Shown here piece by piece: positions 17,618 to 26,089 of a stretch of DNA of 46,734 nucleotides. This DNA is from Solirubrobacterales bacterium 70-9. Its GTDB lineage: Bacteria; Pseudomonadota; Alphaproteobacteria; Acetobacterales; Acetobacteraceae. The position numbers and the translations under genes were made by a program. Under the pieces are notes generated by a model, which was not told the origin of the DNA, made no database searches, and was given only the letters and a program-made list of their open reading frames with translations. Position 1 is the first letter of the stretch, and every line of letters starts with the position of its first letter. The stretch covers positions 1 to 46,734 of the forward strand of contig CAJCJG010000363.1 in NCBI GenBank assembly GCA_903970625.1. The letters run 5' to 3'.

Positions 17618-17648
17618 GAGGGCGCTTTATGCCTGGGAGGGTCTGTCA

Positions 17649-18011
17649 GTGAGCGAGTCGGAGACGGAGACCGAGACGGTGGGGGCGCGCATTCGCGCCG
17701 CGCGCCTCGCGCAGAACATGACGCAAGCCGATCTCGCCGAAGCGGTGGGCGTCAGCCGCAGCGCCGTGGCGCAGTGGGAGACGGAGCGCAGCGGGCAGGT
17801 GCGCGGGAATTTGACGCGGATCGCCAGCGTGCTGCTGGTATCGGTCGAACACCTGCTGAGCGGCAGGGCGAGCGGTGCACCGGTCGGACCGGAGACTGCG
17901 ACCGAACTCGCCTTGCTTCGACTCTATCGCACCTGCACCGACGACGACCGGGCGTTCCTGCTGCGCACCGCCACGCGGCTGGCGCGGGCGGCGGATCGCG
18001 AGCGGCGTTGA
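17649..18011 (+). CDS. Xre-family helix-turn-helix repressor
   Basis: The 120-residue protein has a classic Xre HTH in residues 12-70. It reads GARIRAARLAQNMTQADLAEAVGVSR, with the recognition helix followed by SAVAQWETERSGQ, then IASVLLVSVEHLLSG. The C-terminal tail (LLRLYRTCTDDDRAFLLRTATRLA) looks like a short dimerisation helix pair found in phage-repressor-like proteins. The start is GTG 17649 with GGGAGGG about eight bases upstream. It is divergent from the HTH/DUF6362 pair and probably controls them through the repeats at 17552-17617. Confidence 0.85.
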   Translation: MSESETETETVGARIRAARLAQNMTQADLAEAVGVSRSAVAQWETERSGQVRGNLTRIASVLLVSVEHLLSGRASGAPVGPETATELALLRLYRTCTDDDRAFLLRTATRLARAADRERR

Positions 18012-18022
18012 CGGCGGCTGGG

Positions 18023-19828
18023 CTACGCCGCGCTTGGCAACACTGCGCGCAGCGCCGCAGGCAGTTGGCGTGCCGCCTTGACCCGTGGGTACGGCATTTC
18101 CGGCGGGGGATCGCGGCTGGGGGCGGGATTGTCGAAGCGCATCGGCTCGGTGCGCGCCAGATAGCTTTCGGCGGCAACGCCTTCCGCCAGCAACAGGCCG
18201 TGGGTGTCCAGTTCGATGTGATAGTACCGAAACATCGGCGGCATCGTGGCCGCGCGAGCAATCCCGGGCAGGCCGGCGAGTGCGCCGGCCTGCACGAGGA
18301 GCCCGCGTAGCAGAAGCGCATGGCCCGGCGAGACTGCCAAATCCCGGCGCGGCAGCCCGCCGCCCAAGGCGCCGGCGCGAATGCGGATCGGCCACGCCAG
18401 CGGGTCGGCAAAGCGGGTCGCGACGGTTCGCCGCCCGACCCAGCGCACCGGCATGGCGCGGTCGTCGAGTGTCATCACCATGTCGCCGACGCACAGCGAT
18501 TCGACGGGTATTTCGCCCTGCGACGTCAGGATGCGGGTCCCGGCGCAAAAGCACTCGGGCGCCGCTTCGGCCCAGGCCAGCGCGTAAGGGTCGGAGACCA
18601 GGGCGCCGCCGCCGCTCAATACGACCTGCATCTCGTAGCTGTCGGTGGCGGACAGCGCGACGACGATCTGTTGCACGTTGCTGTCGGCGGCGTCGCTTGC
18701 GGCGACGCAGGTGCCGGACGTGTCGTCGTATAATTCCAGGCTCAAATGGTCGATGTCGTTGTTGGCGTCGGATGCCCAGGTCAGCGTGGCGGTCAATGTG
18801 TCGCCGGCCGTGAGGTCCAGCCTATAGACGCCGATGGCATCGTCGCCTGCTGCGGCGGCGAAGGTGGAGAAGTCCCAGCCCTCGGTGGGCAGGGCCGCGC
18901 CGGTGACGGGTACGAATCCGTCGTGGCCGGCCACGACCTGGTTGACCGAGTCGGCCGCCTGCTCCCCGGCGTAGAGCGCGTTGACCGAATTATACACGTT
19001 CAGCACGCCCGAGCCGTAGCGGGCGTTCAGCGGGTCCGTCTTGGTCGGGGCGTAGGGGCCGGTGAAATAGTCGCCGGGCTTGGTGGCGCCGTTCAGCAGC
19101 AAGACCTTGATGGTGCGGAAATCCAGCGCGTCGCTTTGCTCCTGGCCGGCGAAGGCGGCGGTCGCCGTCTGTACCAGGAGAGCGGCGGCGCCTGCGACCT
19201 GCGGTGCCGTCCAACTGGTCGCGCTGCCGGGGGCGGAGATGTCCGGCTTGGCCGCATCGTCGTAGGCCGGGCCGGTGGACAGGAGCGAAGTCGAACTGCC
19301 GACCGAGATGACGTTGTAGGCGGTGCCGGGCGAGACCGGCGCACCGCCGTTGCCGCCGGCGGCGACCAACACGGTGTTGGTGGCCAGGGCATAGGCGTCG
19401 TACGCGGCATCCTGCGTGTTGTCCGAGTAGGCGTAGCTCATGTTGATGACTTTGTCGGCCGAGACGAAATTGCTTGGCGACGTGGTGGCATCGTAGTTGT
19501 CGATATGGGCGACGCCCGGCGCCACGCCGTACGGGCCATAGAAGTAGGCGGCAACGTCGGTCGCGTGCTCCGAGTAGGAACCGGTCACGCCGTCGTCGTA
19601 GGTGAAGGTCGGCGTGGTGCCCCGCCAATAGGTAATGAAATCGTTGCTGTTGGTCGGGTTGTCCTGCCCGACGGTGGCCGGATCGACCTCGAACGCCAGC
19701 GGCGATTCTTCGGCCTCTGCCTGGCCGACCGTGACCCCGGCGCCGGTCAGCGTGGGAAAGGCGGCCCGCAACGCTGCGAGGCCGATATTGCTGGAGTTGG
19801 TCAGGATTGGGTTGGTCATGAGCCGCAT
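18023..19828 (-). CDS. Subtilase-like protease fused to a C-terminal Hint_2 domain
   Basis: The 601-residue protein combines an S8-type protease fold (about 30-285), a beta-rich pre-peptidase-like segment (about 315-420) and a Hint domain (about 426-570). Protease signs are the histidine in SEHATDVAAYFYG (H88), the oxyanion asparagine in VAAGGNGG (N160), and the serine in ATSWTAPQVAGAAALL (S205). The usual catalytic aspartate strand reads GVTVGQAEAEE, with Glu instead of the expected Asp. The Hint part begins CFCAGTRILTSQGEIPVE and has AVSPGHALLLRG. There is no signal peptide, so export, if any, would use another route. ATG 19819 is an alternative start. Confidence 0.8.
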   Translation of the reverse strand: MRLMTNPILTNSSNIGLAALRAAFPTLTGAGVTVGQAEAEESPLAFEVDPATVGQDNPTNSNDFITYWRGTTPTFTYDDGVTGSYSEHATDVAAYFYGPYGVAPGVAHIDNYDATTSPSNFVSADKVINMSYAYSDNTQDAAYDAYALATNTVLVAAGGNGGAPVSPGTAYNVISVGSSTSLLSTGPAYDDAAKPDISAPGSATSWTAPQVAGAAALLVQTATAAFAGQEQSDALDFRTIKVLLLNGATKPGDYFTGPYAPTKTDPLNARYGSGVLNVYNSVNALYAGEQAADSVNQVVAGHDGFVPVTGAALPTEGWDFSTFAAAAGDDAIGVYRLDLTAGDTLTATLTWASDANNDIDHLSLELYDDTSGTCVAASDAADSNVQQIVVALSATDSYEMQVVLSGGGALVSDPYALAWAEAAPECFCAGTRILTSQGEIPVESLCVGDMVMTLDDRAMPVRWVGRRTVATRFADPLAWPIRIRAGALGGGLPRRDLAVSPGHALLLRGLLVQAGALAGLPGIARAATMPPMFRYYHIELDTHGLLLAEGVAAESYLARTEPMRFDNPAPSRDPPPEMPYPRVKAARQLPAALRAVLPSAA

Positions 19829-19922
19829 CCCGCCGTTTGGGGACAGTATGCGGCGTCAGGGGCGGAACGGACCAGACAAGCGGTGAGGCCGCCCCGGCGT
19901 CGTGCGGGGCGCCGACGCTATC

Positions 19923-21479
19923 TCAGTTGTCGCCCCAGTCGCCGCCCCAGCCGCCCCATCCCATGCCCCAGCCCGGGCCGGGCTGCGCGCCCCATTGGCT
20001 GCCGTAATGGTTGGCCGGCACGTTGCCGCTGCCCGTTGGGCCGGTGACGGTGCGGCCAGTGATGTAGCTTTGGGCCTGCCACCAGTCGATCTGCCCCATG
20101 ACGCGCCCGGCGAAGCGGCCGTCGAGGTCGCCTTCGGGAAAATGGATGCCGCCGTAGCGGCGCGACAGTCCCGCCTGCTTGGCGGCGCTGCTGAAGGTGG
20201 GGAAATACAGCGTCGTCGTGCGCGTGGGGGCGATCCCAGGCTCGATGCTGGTCTGGCCGGGCTGGTAGGTGACGGACAGGTTCAGCCAATCGCTGTTGGT
20301 GAAATTCTGGAGCACGGTTGCCGCCGCCGCGCTGAACGTGCTGTGGCCGGAGACGTATTCAGCGAACGGTGGCGTGACGACCGTTCTCTCCTGATAGGGC
20401 TGCCACGTCCCACCGTCGATGAACCCGCTCGGCTTGCCGTAGCCTTGCCACGCATAGACCTGCTTGCCGCTGTACAGATAATGCACTGATGTGATCGGGC
20501 GCTCGGAGTTGTAGGCGCGCTTGACCGCCCAGCCGTCGATCCCGGCATCCATCAGCGCGTTGTTGAGCGCGAAGAACATTTTTGCATCGACGTCCTGGGA
20601 ATGGCCGTCGCGTCGCGAGACGTATTCGCCGATGCGGCTCCAATGGCCGGGCGGCAACTGCGTGCCGGGACTGTCGGCCCAGTAATCCGCGATGACCTTC
20701 GTGCGGTCGTTCAGCGTCGCCGAGTAGAACAGCAGCAGGTCGGAATCGAACTTGTATTGCCAGGACGGGTAGCGCGCCGGGCCACCGCCCCAGAACGGCG
20801 GCAGCCCGGCCGCGAACGGTGTGACCGTACCCCAGAACGGCGTGGAATATTTCTGCGTGCTGTAAACGCCGGCCGCGTTCGGCACCGACAGCGGCTGCCA
20901 CTGGTTCGGATCGACGATGGCGACGGGCGTGTTCGGCGTGGTGTAGCCGCTGTAGTCGCTGTACGGCGCCCCGCCGCTGAGCGCGCCGCTTTGGTTGGAG
21001 CCGTCGGTGGCGCGGTAGGCGATGACGGCGGCGGCGGCAAGGTTGCCGATGCCGGCGGCCGTGGCCGGATCGGCGGAGGTGTCGCTCGGGTCGAGGCCAA
21101 GTGCCGTCATCTGCGCGGTGATCAGCGCCGTCTGGGTCGGGAACAGGTTCAGCTCGGCCCGATAGGCGGCATAGCTCAACGCGATCGCCTCATCGGTCGC
21201 ATTCACCAGGGCGGCGGGTGCGCGGCCGACGCCGTTGGCGGACTGTGTCGGCAGGGCCACCCGGTCGAACGCCGTCCAGGCGTCGTAGATCGCAGTCGCG
21301 ACAATGGCGAGCGCTCGGGCGGCGGCGGTGGGCGGCGGCCGGGTGGCCGCGATGGCCTGGACGGTGATCTCGTTCCACTGAACGACGACGTTATCGGTCG
21401 GCAACGACTGCGCGGTAGCCCCGGCGAGCGGAACGGCGGCAAGGGCCAACAAAGTTGCTGCCGGCAGAAAGGGCTTCAT
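19923..21479 (-). CDS. Vanadium-dependent haloperoxidase / PAP2-family secreted protein
   Basis: The 518-residue product starts with a Sec signal peptide (MKPFLPAATLLALAAVPLAG, cut near ATAQ). The three vanadate/phosphate-binding motifs are in place. WAVKRAYNSERP supplies Lys and Arg. FAEYVSGHSTFSAAA gives the P..Y.SGH core (H379). RRYGGIHFPEGD gives R440 and H446, with the same six-residue spacing as in fungal chloroperoxidase. Such enzymes oxidise halides with peroxide or act as acid phosphatases; substrate choice cannot be read here. The C-terminus is Gly/Trp-rich. The start ATG 21479 has GGAG upstream; a longer frame to 21587 is not needed. It is divergent from the PLD-like gene. Confidence 0.85.
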   Translation of the reverse strand: MKPFLPAATLLALAAVPLAGATAQSLPTDNVVVQWNEITVQAIAATRPPPTAAARALAIVATAIYDAWTAFDRVALPTQSANGVGRAPAALVNATDEAIALSYAAYRAELNLFPTQTALITAQMTALGLDPSDTSADPATAAGIGNLAAAAVIAYRATDGSNQSGALSGGAPYSDYSGYTTPNTPVAIVDPNQWQPLSVPNAAGVYSTQKYSTPFWGTVTPFAAGLPPFWGGGPARYPSWQYKFDSDLLLFYSATLNDRTKVIADYWADSPGTQLPPGHWSRIGEYVSRRDGHSQDVDAKMFFALNNALMDAGIDGWAVKRAYNSERPITSVHYLYSGKQVYAWQGYGKPSGFIDGGTWQPYQERTVVTPPFAEYVSGHSTFSAAAATVLQNFTNSDWLNLSVTYQPGQTSIEPGIAPTRTTTLYFPTFSSAAKQAGLSRRYGGIHFPEGDLDGRFAGRVMGQIDWWQAQSYITGRTVTGPTGSGNVPANHYGSQWGAQPGPGWGMGWGGWGGDWGDN

Positions 21480-21665
21480 GGCGTGGCTCCGTCGGATGGC
21501 AAAGGCGCGAATCCGTTTCGAGATGCTAGCATTCCCGCGCAGCGGCGTTAACCCCGCGCATTCGTATCGAGTTGAGGGGTTGTACACTCACAAAAAAGTG
21601 AGAACGTCCGGCAATCTGACGCCAATCGCGGAACCCTGCCGCGACCTGACGAGTTCAACCGACGG
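21480..21665. other. Divergent intergenic region with a small hairpin
   Basis: The 186 bases between the haloperoxidase and PLD-like genes must contain both promoters. A perfect small hairpin CTCAC / GTGAG with an A6 loop lies at 21587-21602. I see no convincing promoter pair or gene. Confidence 0.4.
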
Positions 21666-23441
21666 ATGCTGGATGGGGCGTGGCGGGTGCGAATACGGAT
21701 CGTCTTGCTGGCGGCTGCGTTGACGGTCGCCGGCTGCGTACATCTGCCTGACGCCGCCGACATGCCGAGCGGGACGGATCGGACCAGCGGCGGTATCACG
21801 CCCGCGACGCCGCTGACCGAAGTGGTCCGCAAGCGTCAGGTCCATCCGCTCGACCCGGCCGCCGCCACGCCATTGCTCGATCAAGCGATGGTGGAACTGG
21901 CGAAGACCGATGAGCACGGTCGTTTTCGCGGCATCACCTATGATCTGACCAAGGACAATGTGCTCGGCTCGCAATGGATCGTGCAGACGCCGGACGCGTG
22001 GGGCCGCCCCGGCGCGTCCGTGGGATTTTTCCCGCTCGATTGCCACGGCGCGTGCAATCCGGATTTCCGCCTCCCGCTCTGCCATCGCGACGCGGATTGC
22101 CCGGAGCCGGGCGCGGTCTGCGGCCGGCTGGAGGCAGCCGCCGGCCAACGTCTGTGCCTCGGCCATTCGGACGCGGTCATGGATCGCTTCTATCGGACTG
22201 CGGTGGAGGCGACGCAGGCGGTCGATGTGACGCTGCTGCAACCAGTACCGGATTATCGCTTTCTGGCGGCGTTGCGCAACGCGGTGACGACGCTGGCGCG
22301 AAGCGGGCGAGCCGTGACGATGCGGTTTCTGGTCGGCCAATATCCGCCGGATGCCACCGATGCGGCAGCGCTGGTGGCGCAACTCGTCCGCGATGCGCGC
22401 GCCGTGCCAAACGCCAACATCACCGTCTATGCCGCCGCCATGCGGTCCTGTACCGGCAGTATTTCATGCGAGTCGTTGTCCTGGAACCACGCCAAAATCC
22501 TCGCCGTCGATGGCAGGACGGCGCTGGTCGGCGGCCACAACATGTACACCCAGGATTACCTCCTCGACGCGCCCATTCATGATTTGTCGATGATTGTCCA
22601 AGGCGGCGCCGCGCGCGACGCCCATCGCTTCGCCGACCGATTGTGGGAGTATGTCTGCGATCACGATCGCGACCCGCTCGCGCCGGTCAGCGTCGCGATG
22701 TATCGCAGCGGCGCGGCCCACCTGACCGGCGGCTGCCTGGAGAAGATGCCGTTGCCGGCGCGGTCTGACGCGGGAGACGGCGTGCCGATCCTGGCGAGCG
22801 CGCGCCTCGCGTCCGGCATGACCCGCGAATTTGCCAACCAGGACGATCTGGCACGCGACCTGATCTTCGGCGCGGCGCGGCAAGATATTCTCGTGGCACA
22901 ACAGGATGTCGCCTTTTTGCAACCGGGCCAGCCCGCGCCGATCTATCCGGAACCGACGCTGGCGACATGGGTCGATATGATGCTCGCGGGGCGGGGCGAC
23001 GTGTATGTCGTACTGTCGAGCGCGGGCTCCCACGCGCCGTCCGGTGGCGACTACAGCAACGGCGTGAAGCTGGCGGATGTCGCGGCGAAGCTGCTCGCCG
23101 TGGCGCAGGCGCGCAGTGGTTTGGCGCGAGCGCAGGCGGTGGACCTGCTGTGCGCGCATCTGCATCTGGCACCATACCGCTTCGGACCGGACGAGACTTG
23201 GCCGGGCGGCAAGCCGATCGGCAACCACAGCAAGTTCTGGATGGTGGACGATCGGTATTTCTACATCGGCTCGGACAATCTGTACCCGGTCGATTTGCAG
23301 GAGTTCGGCTACATCGTGGACGATCCGGCGGCGGCAGCGGAATTGCTTCATGTGTATTGGGACAAATTGTGGCGCTGGTCCCGGGTGGCGGCGATTTCGG
23401 GCAGTGACGCGCCGGCGTGCGCGCTGCGGTCGATGCTCTAG
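21666..23441 (+). CDS. Phospholipase D-like lipoprotein
   Basis: The 591-residue product begins with a lipoprotein signal (RIRIVLLAAALTVAGC; lipobox L-T-V-A-G-C), so it is probably anchored in the membrane with the enzyme in the periplasm. Two HKD motifs define the phospholipase D superfamily: SWNHAKILAVDGRTALVGG near residue 274 and GNHSKFWMVDDRYFYIGS near 520. Both catalytic His and Lys are intact, and each is followed by an acidic residue. Many cysteines lie between 125 and 170 (CHGACNPDF, CHRDADCPEPGAVCG), suggesting disulfides. Substrates of such enzymes range from phospholipids to nucleic acids; the specific one is unknown. Confidence 0.85.
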   Translation: MLDGAWRVRIRIVLLAAALTVAGCVHLPDAADMPSGTDRTSGGITPATPLTEVVRKRQVHPLDPAAATPLLDQAMVELAKTDEHGRFRGITYDLTKDNVLGSQWIVQTPDAWGRPGASVGFFPLDCHGACNPDFRLPLCHRDADCPEPGAVCGRLEAAAGQRLCLGHSDAVMDRFYRTAVEATQAVDVTLLQPVPDYRFLAALRNAVTTLARSGRAVTMRFLVGQYPPDATDAAALVAQLVRDARAVPNANITVYAAAMRSCTGSISCESLSWNHAKILAVDGRTALVGGHNMYTQDYLLDAPIHDLSMIVQGGAARDAHRFADRLWEYVCDHDRDPLAPVSVAMYRSGAAHLTGGCLEKMPLPARSDAGDGVPILASARLASGMTREFANQDDLARDLIFGAARQDILVAQQDVAFLQPGQPAPIYPEPTLATWVDMMLAGRGDVYVVLSSAGSHAPSGGDYSNGVKLADVAAKLLAVAQARSGLARAQAVDLLCAHLHLAPYRFGPDETWPGGKPIGNHSKFWMVDDRYFYIGSDNLYPVDLQEFGYIVDDPAAAAELLHVYWDKLWRWSRVAAISGSDAPACALRSML

Positions 23442-23545
23442 CCGGCGCGACGCGCCGGGTATTGTCGCGAAGTCGTTACGATACGAAACACTTTCGCGCT
23501 GCCTGGGACGGTGACGGCGGCTCGCGGATCGGTTACGGTGTCAAC

Positions 23546-24229
23546 ATGGTTATGCCACACCCCGTGACGCTGACGTTCGACAACGGCCCCGAACCGGGCG
23601 TCACCGAATTCGTGCTGGAGACGTTGGCCGCGCGCGGCATTCCGGCGACATTCTTCCTGATCGGCCGCAAGCTCGCCACGCCGTATGGGCTGGCGCTGGC
23701 GGAGCGCGCGCGGGCGGCTGGGCACCTGATCGGCAACCACACGTTCTTTCATCAGACCCCGCTCGGCGAGGCGACGGACGACGCGGCGGCGCAGGAGATT
23801 CTCGCCACCCAGGATTTGCTGGGCGATCTGGCGCCGGAAAAGCTGTTTCGCCCGTATGGCAATGGCGGCGTGCTGGGCCCGCATTTGCTCAGCCAGAGCG
23901 CGCGCGATCTTCTGGTGGTGGGGGGCTTCACCTGCGTGGTGTGGAACGCGCTGCCGCGCGACTACACCGACACGCAGGGGTGGCCGGAGACGGCACTGGG
24001 CCAGATCACGGCGCATCGCGCGGCTGGGGTGCCGAGCGTGCTGGTGCTGCACGACATCCCCACCGGCGCCATGCAACATCTGCCGGCGTTCCTGGACTGT
24101 CTGCTTGCGACGGACGTGCGTTTCACGCAGGAATTTCCAGACGAGACGGTTCTCGTCCGCGCGGGGCTGCCGAGTGCCCTGTGCGACCGCTACGTCGCGG
24201 CCAAGCCGGAAAGCTCGGCGTTCGGATAG
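23546..24229 (+). CDS. Polysaccharide deacetylase (NodB homology) family protein
   Basis: The 227-residue protein is a minimal NodB-fold enzyme without a signal peptide. Motif 1 is LTFDNGPEPG: the catalytic base Asp is kept, but the second, metal-binding Asp of the usual TFDDGP is Asn. Motif 2 is NHTFFHQ (the two metal histidines), motif 3 is RPYGNGG, and motif 5 is LVLHDI. Such enzymes remove N- or O-acetyl groups from chitin, peptidoglycan or polysaccharides. The D-to-N change may alter metal use, although a TFDNGP variant seems to recur in related proteins. ATG 23546 was chosen just before the first strand; 23552 is an alternative. Confidence 0.82.
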   Translation: MVMPHPVTLTFDNGPEPGVTEFVLETLAARGIPATFFLIGRKLATPYGLALAERARAAGHLIGNHTFFHQTPLGEATDDAAAQEILATQDLLGDLAPEKLFRPYGNGGVLGPHLLSQSARDLLVVGGFTCVVWNALPRDYTDTQGWPETALGQITAHRAAGVPSVLVLHDIPTGAMQHLPAFLDCLLATDVRFTQEFPDETVLVRAGLPSALCDRYVAAKPESSAFG

Positions 24230-24307
24230 CTCTCGCCGTATTGCCGGTTGCCCGATAAAGTTTCGCCCAGAACAAAACGCCCGGACACAGGGCAGGGGAG
24301 GATACAA

Positions 24308-25279
24308 ATGGACCTCGGCATCACCGGCATCCATCACGTCACCAGCGGCGCTTCCGGTGCGCAGGAGGACGTGGATTTCTTCACCGGCGCGGTTGGCTTG
24401 CGGATGATCAAGCAGACCGTGCTGTTCGACGGCAACAAGCCCATCTATCATCTGTATTACGGCAACAAGAAGGCCGAAATCGGCAGCGTGATGACCACGT
24501 TTCCTTTCCGGCAGGCCGGTTTTACCGGCCGAAAAGGCTCGGGGCAGGTCAAGACCACCGGGCTGACCGTTCCGAAAGACGCCGCCGCGTTCTGGGCGGA
24601 GCGGTTCAAGCGGCTGGGATTCGCGACTGGGGTGGTGACGGAGCGATTCGGTCAGAAGGCGGCGGTGTTCCATCACCCGGCGGGGCTGGGGTTCGAGGTG
24701 ATCGAAGATGCGTCCGACCCGCGCGAGGGCTGGACGACGGCCGACATTTCCACCGACGTAGCGGTGCGCGGGTTCCATTCGGTGGCGATGTCGGTGCAGG
24801 ACACCGAAGAAATGGCGCGATTCCTGACCGAAGGGCTGGGGTTCGTTCGCGTTGCGACCGATGGGGCGCACACGCGGTATGGCATCGCCGGCGGCGGGCC
24901 GGGCAAGACTGTCGAACTGGTGGCAGAACCCGAGCGCAAACAGGGCACTTGGCAGTTCGCGCAAGGATTGGTGCATCACATGGCGCTCGCGGTGCCGACC
25001 GAGACAGAACAAACTGCCGTCAAGGCGCATCTTGAGGGCCTCGGCTACACGGATGTGTCCGAGATAAAGGACAGGAATTACTTCCACTCGATCTATTGCC
25101 GCTCGCCGGGCGGCGTGCTGGTGGAAATTGCCACGTCCGACATCGGCTTCGCCATCGACGAGACCAAGGAACATCTGGGCGAAAAGCTCCTGCTGCCGCC
25201 GTGGTTCGAGCCGCGCCGGGCGGAAATCGTGGCGCCTTTGGAGCCGATCGTGGTGCCGAGCTACGCGACGCGGCATTGA
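24308..25279 (+). CDS. VOC-family ring-cleaving dioxygenase (MhqO-like)
   Basis: The 323-residue protein consists of two vicinal-oxygen-chelate modules. The first starts ITGIHHVTSGASGAQEDVDF (metal His near residue 8). The second starts GFHSVAMSVQDTEEMARFL. Further likely metal ligands are in LVHHMALAV (about 222) and GVLVEIATSD (about 272). Homologues act on hydroquinone-like or catecholic rings, or as glyoxalase-type enzymes, often for detoxification. The start at ATG 24308 is supported by GGGGAGG six bases upstream. It is likely a single-gene unit. Confidence 0.85.
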   Translation: MDLGITGIHHVTSGASGAQEDVDFFTGAVGLRMIKQTVLFDGNKPIYHLYYGNKKAEIGSVMTTFPFRQAGFTGRKGSGQVKTTGLTVPKDAAAFWAERFKRLGFATGVVTERFGQKAAVFHHPAGLGFEVIEDASDPREGWTTADISTDVAVRGFHSVAMSVQDTEEMARFLTEGLGFVRVATDGAHTRYGIAGGGPGKTVELVAEPERKQGTWQFAQGLVHHMALAVPTETEQTAVKAHLEGLGYTDVSEIKDRNYFHSIYCRSPGGVLVEIATSDIGFAIDETKEHLGEKLLLPPWFEPRRAEIVAPLEPIVVPSYATRH

Positions 25280-25411
25280 GGCGCCGCCATCGCGAGCAGG
25301 AGGGGGAACGGCAGACGTGCGCGGCGGGATACACGCCAGACCCGGGTGTCGTATGGTGCTGGGCGCCGAGCCGAATCGTACCGCGTGGCGCGCGATGGAG
25401 ACCGCACCCGG

Positions 25412-26086
25412 ATGGCTAACCCGCGCCCACCCGATCCCGCGAAAGATTTGCGCGCCACGATGGCCGGCAAGCGATTTGCGTGCGTTCTGGCCGACCCGCC
25501 GTGGCAGTTCGTCAACCGCACCGGCAAGATGGCGCCGGAGCACAAGCGCCTCAGCCGGTACGGCACGATGGACATGGCCGCCATCGCGGGGTTGCCGGTT
25601 GACCAGATCGTGGCGGCGACCGCCCATCTGTATCTCTGGATCCCGAACGCCTTGTTGCCGGAGGGTTTGATGGTGATGAAGGCGTGGGGGTTTCAATACA
25701 AATCCAACATCGTGTGGCACAAGCTGCGCAAAGACGGCGGCAGTGACGGGCGTGGAGTCGGATTCTACTTTCGGAATGTGACGGAGTTACTGCTATTCGG
25801 CGTGCGCGGTAAGAACGCGCGGACGTTGCAGCCCGGCCGCACACAAGTCAACTATATCGGCACGCGCAAACGCGAGCATAGCCGCAAGCCGGACGAGCAA
25901 TACCCGCTCATCGAGGCGTGCAGCCCGGGTCCGTATCTGGAGATGTTCGCGCGCGGGTCGCGGCCGGGATGGATGTCCTGGGGCGCGCAGGCCGGGGACG
26001 ATTACGCGCCGACCTGGGCTACTTACAGCCACAACAGTGCCACCGAGGGCAGGCGCAACGGCGTGGTGACGGCGCGCGGCGACTGA
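25412..26086 (+). CDS. MT-A70-family DNA adenine methyltransferase, likely R-M partner
   Basis: The 224-residue protein has the MT-A70 layout. The catalytic motif is VLADPPWQF (DPPW at 28-31). The block FRNVTELLLFGVRGK follows mid-protein, and the C-terminal SAM-binding region includes EACSPGPYLEMFARGSRPGW. Such enzymes methylate the N6 of adenine in DNA or RNA; the bacterial ones resemble M.MunI-type modification enzymes. The start ATG 25412 was chosen because the conserved region follows closely; a frame open from 25346 is less likely. It converges on a BglII/BstYI-type endonuclease gene only three bases beyond its stop. This strongly suggests it protects the site cut by that enzyme. Confidence 0.85.
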   Translation: MANPRPPDPAKDLRATMAGKRFACVLADPPWQFVNRTGKMAPEHKRLSRYGTMDMAAIAGLPVDQIVAATAHLYLWIPNALLPEGLMVMKAWGFQYKSNIVWHKLRKDGGSDGRGVGFYFRNVTELLLFGVRGKNARTLQPGRTQVNYIGTRKREHSRKPDEQYPLIEACSPGPYLEMFARGSRPGWMSWGAQAGDDYAPTWATYSHNSATEGRRNGVVTARGD

Positions 26087-26089
26087 CGC

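Noticed and set aside
23438-25720. 760-codon minus-strand open frame
   Set aside because: It runs antisense to the deacetylase and dioxygenase genes and has no recognisable domain.
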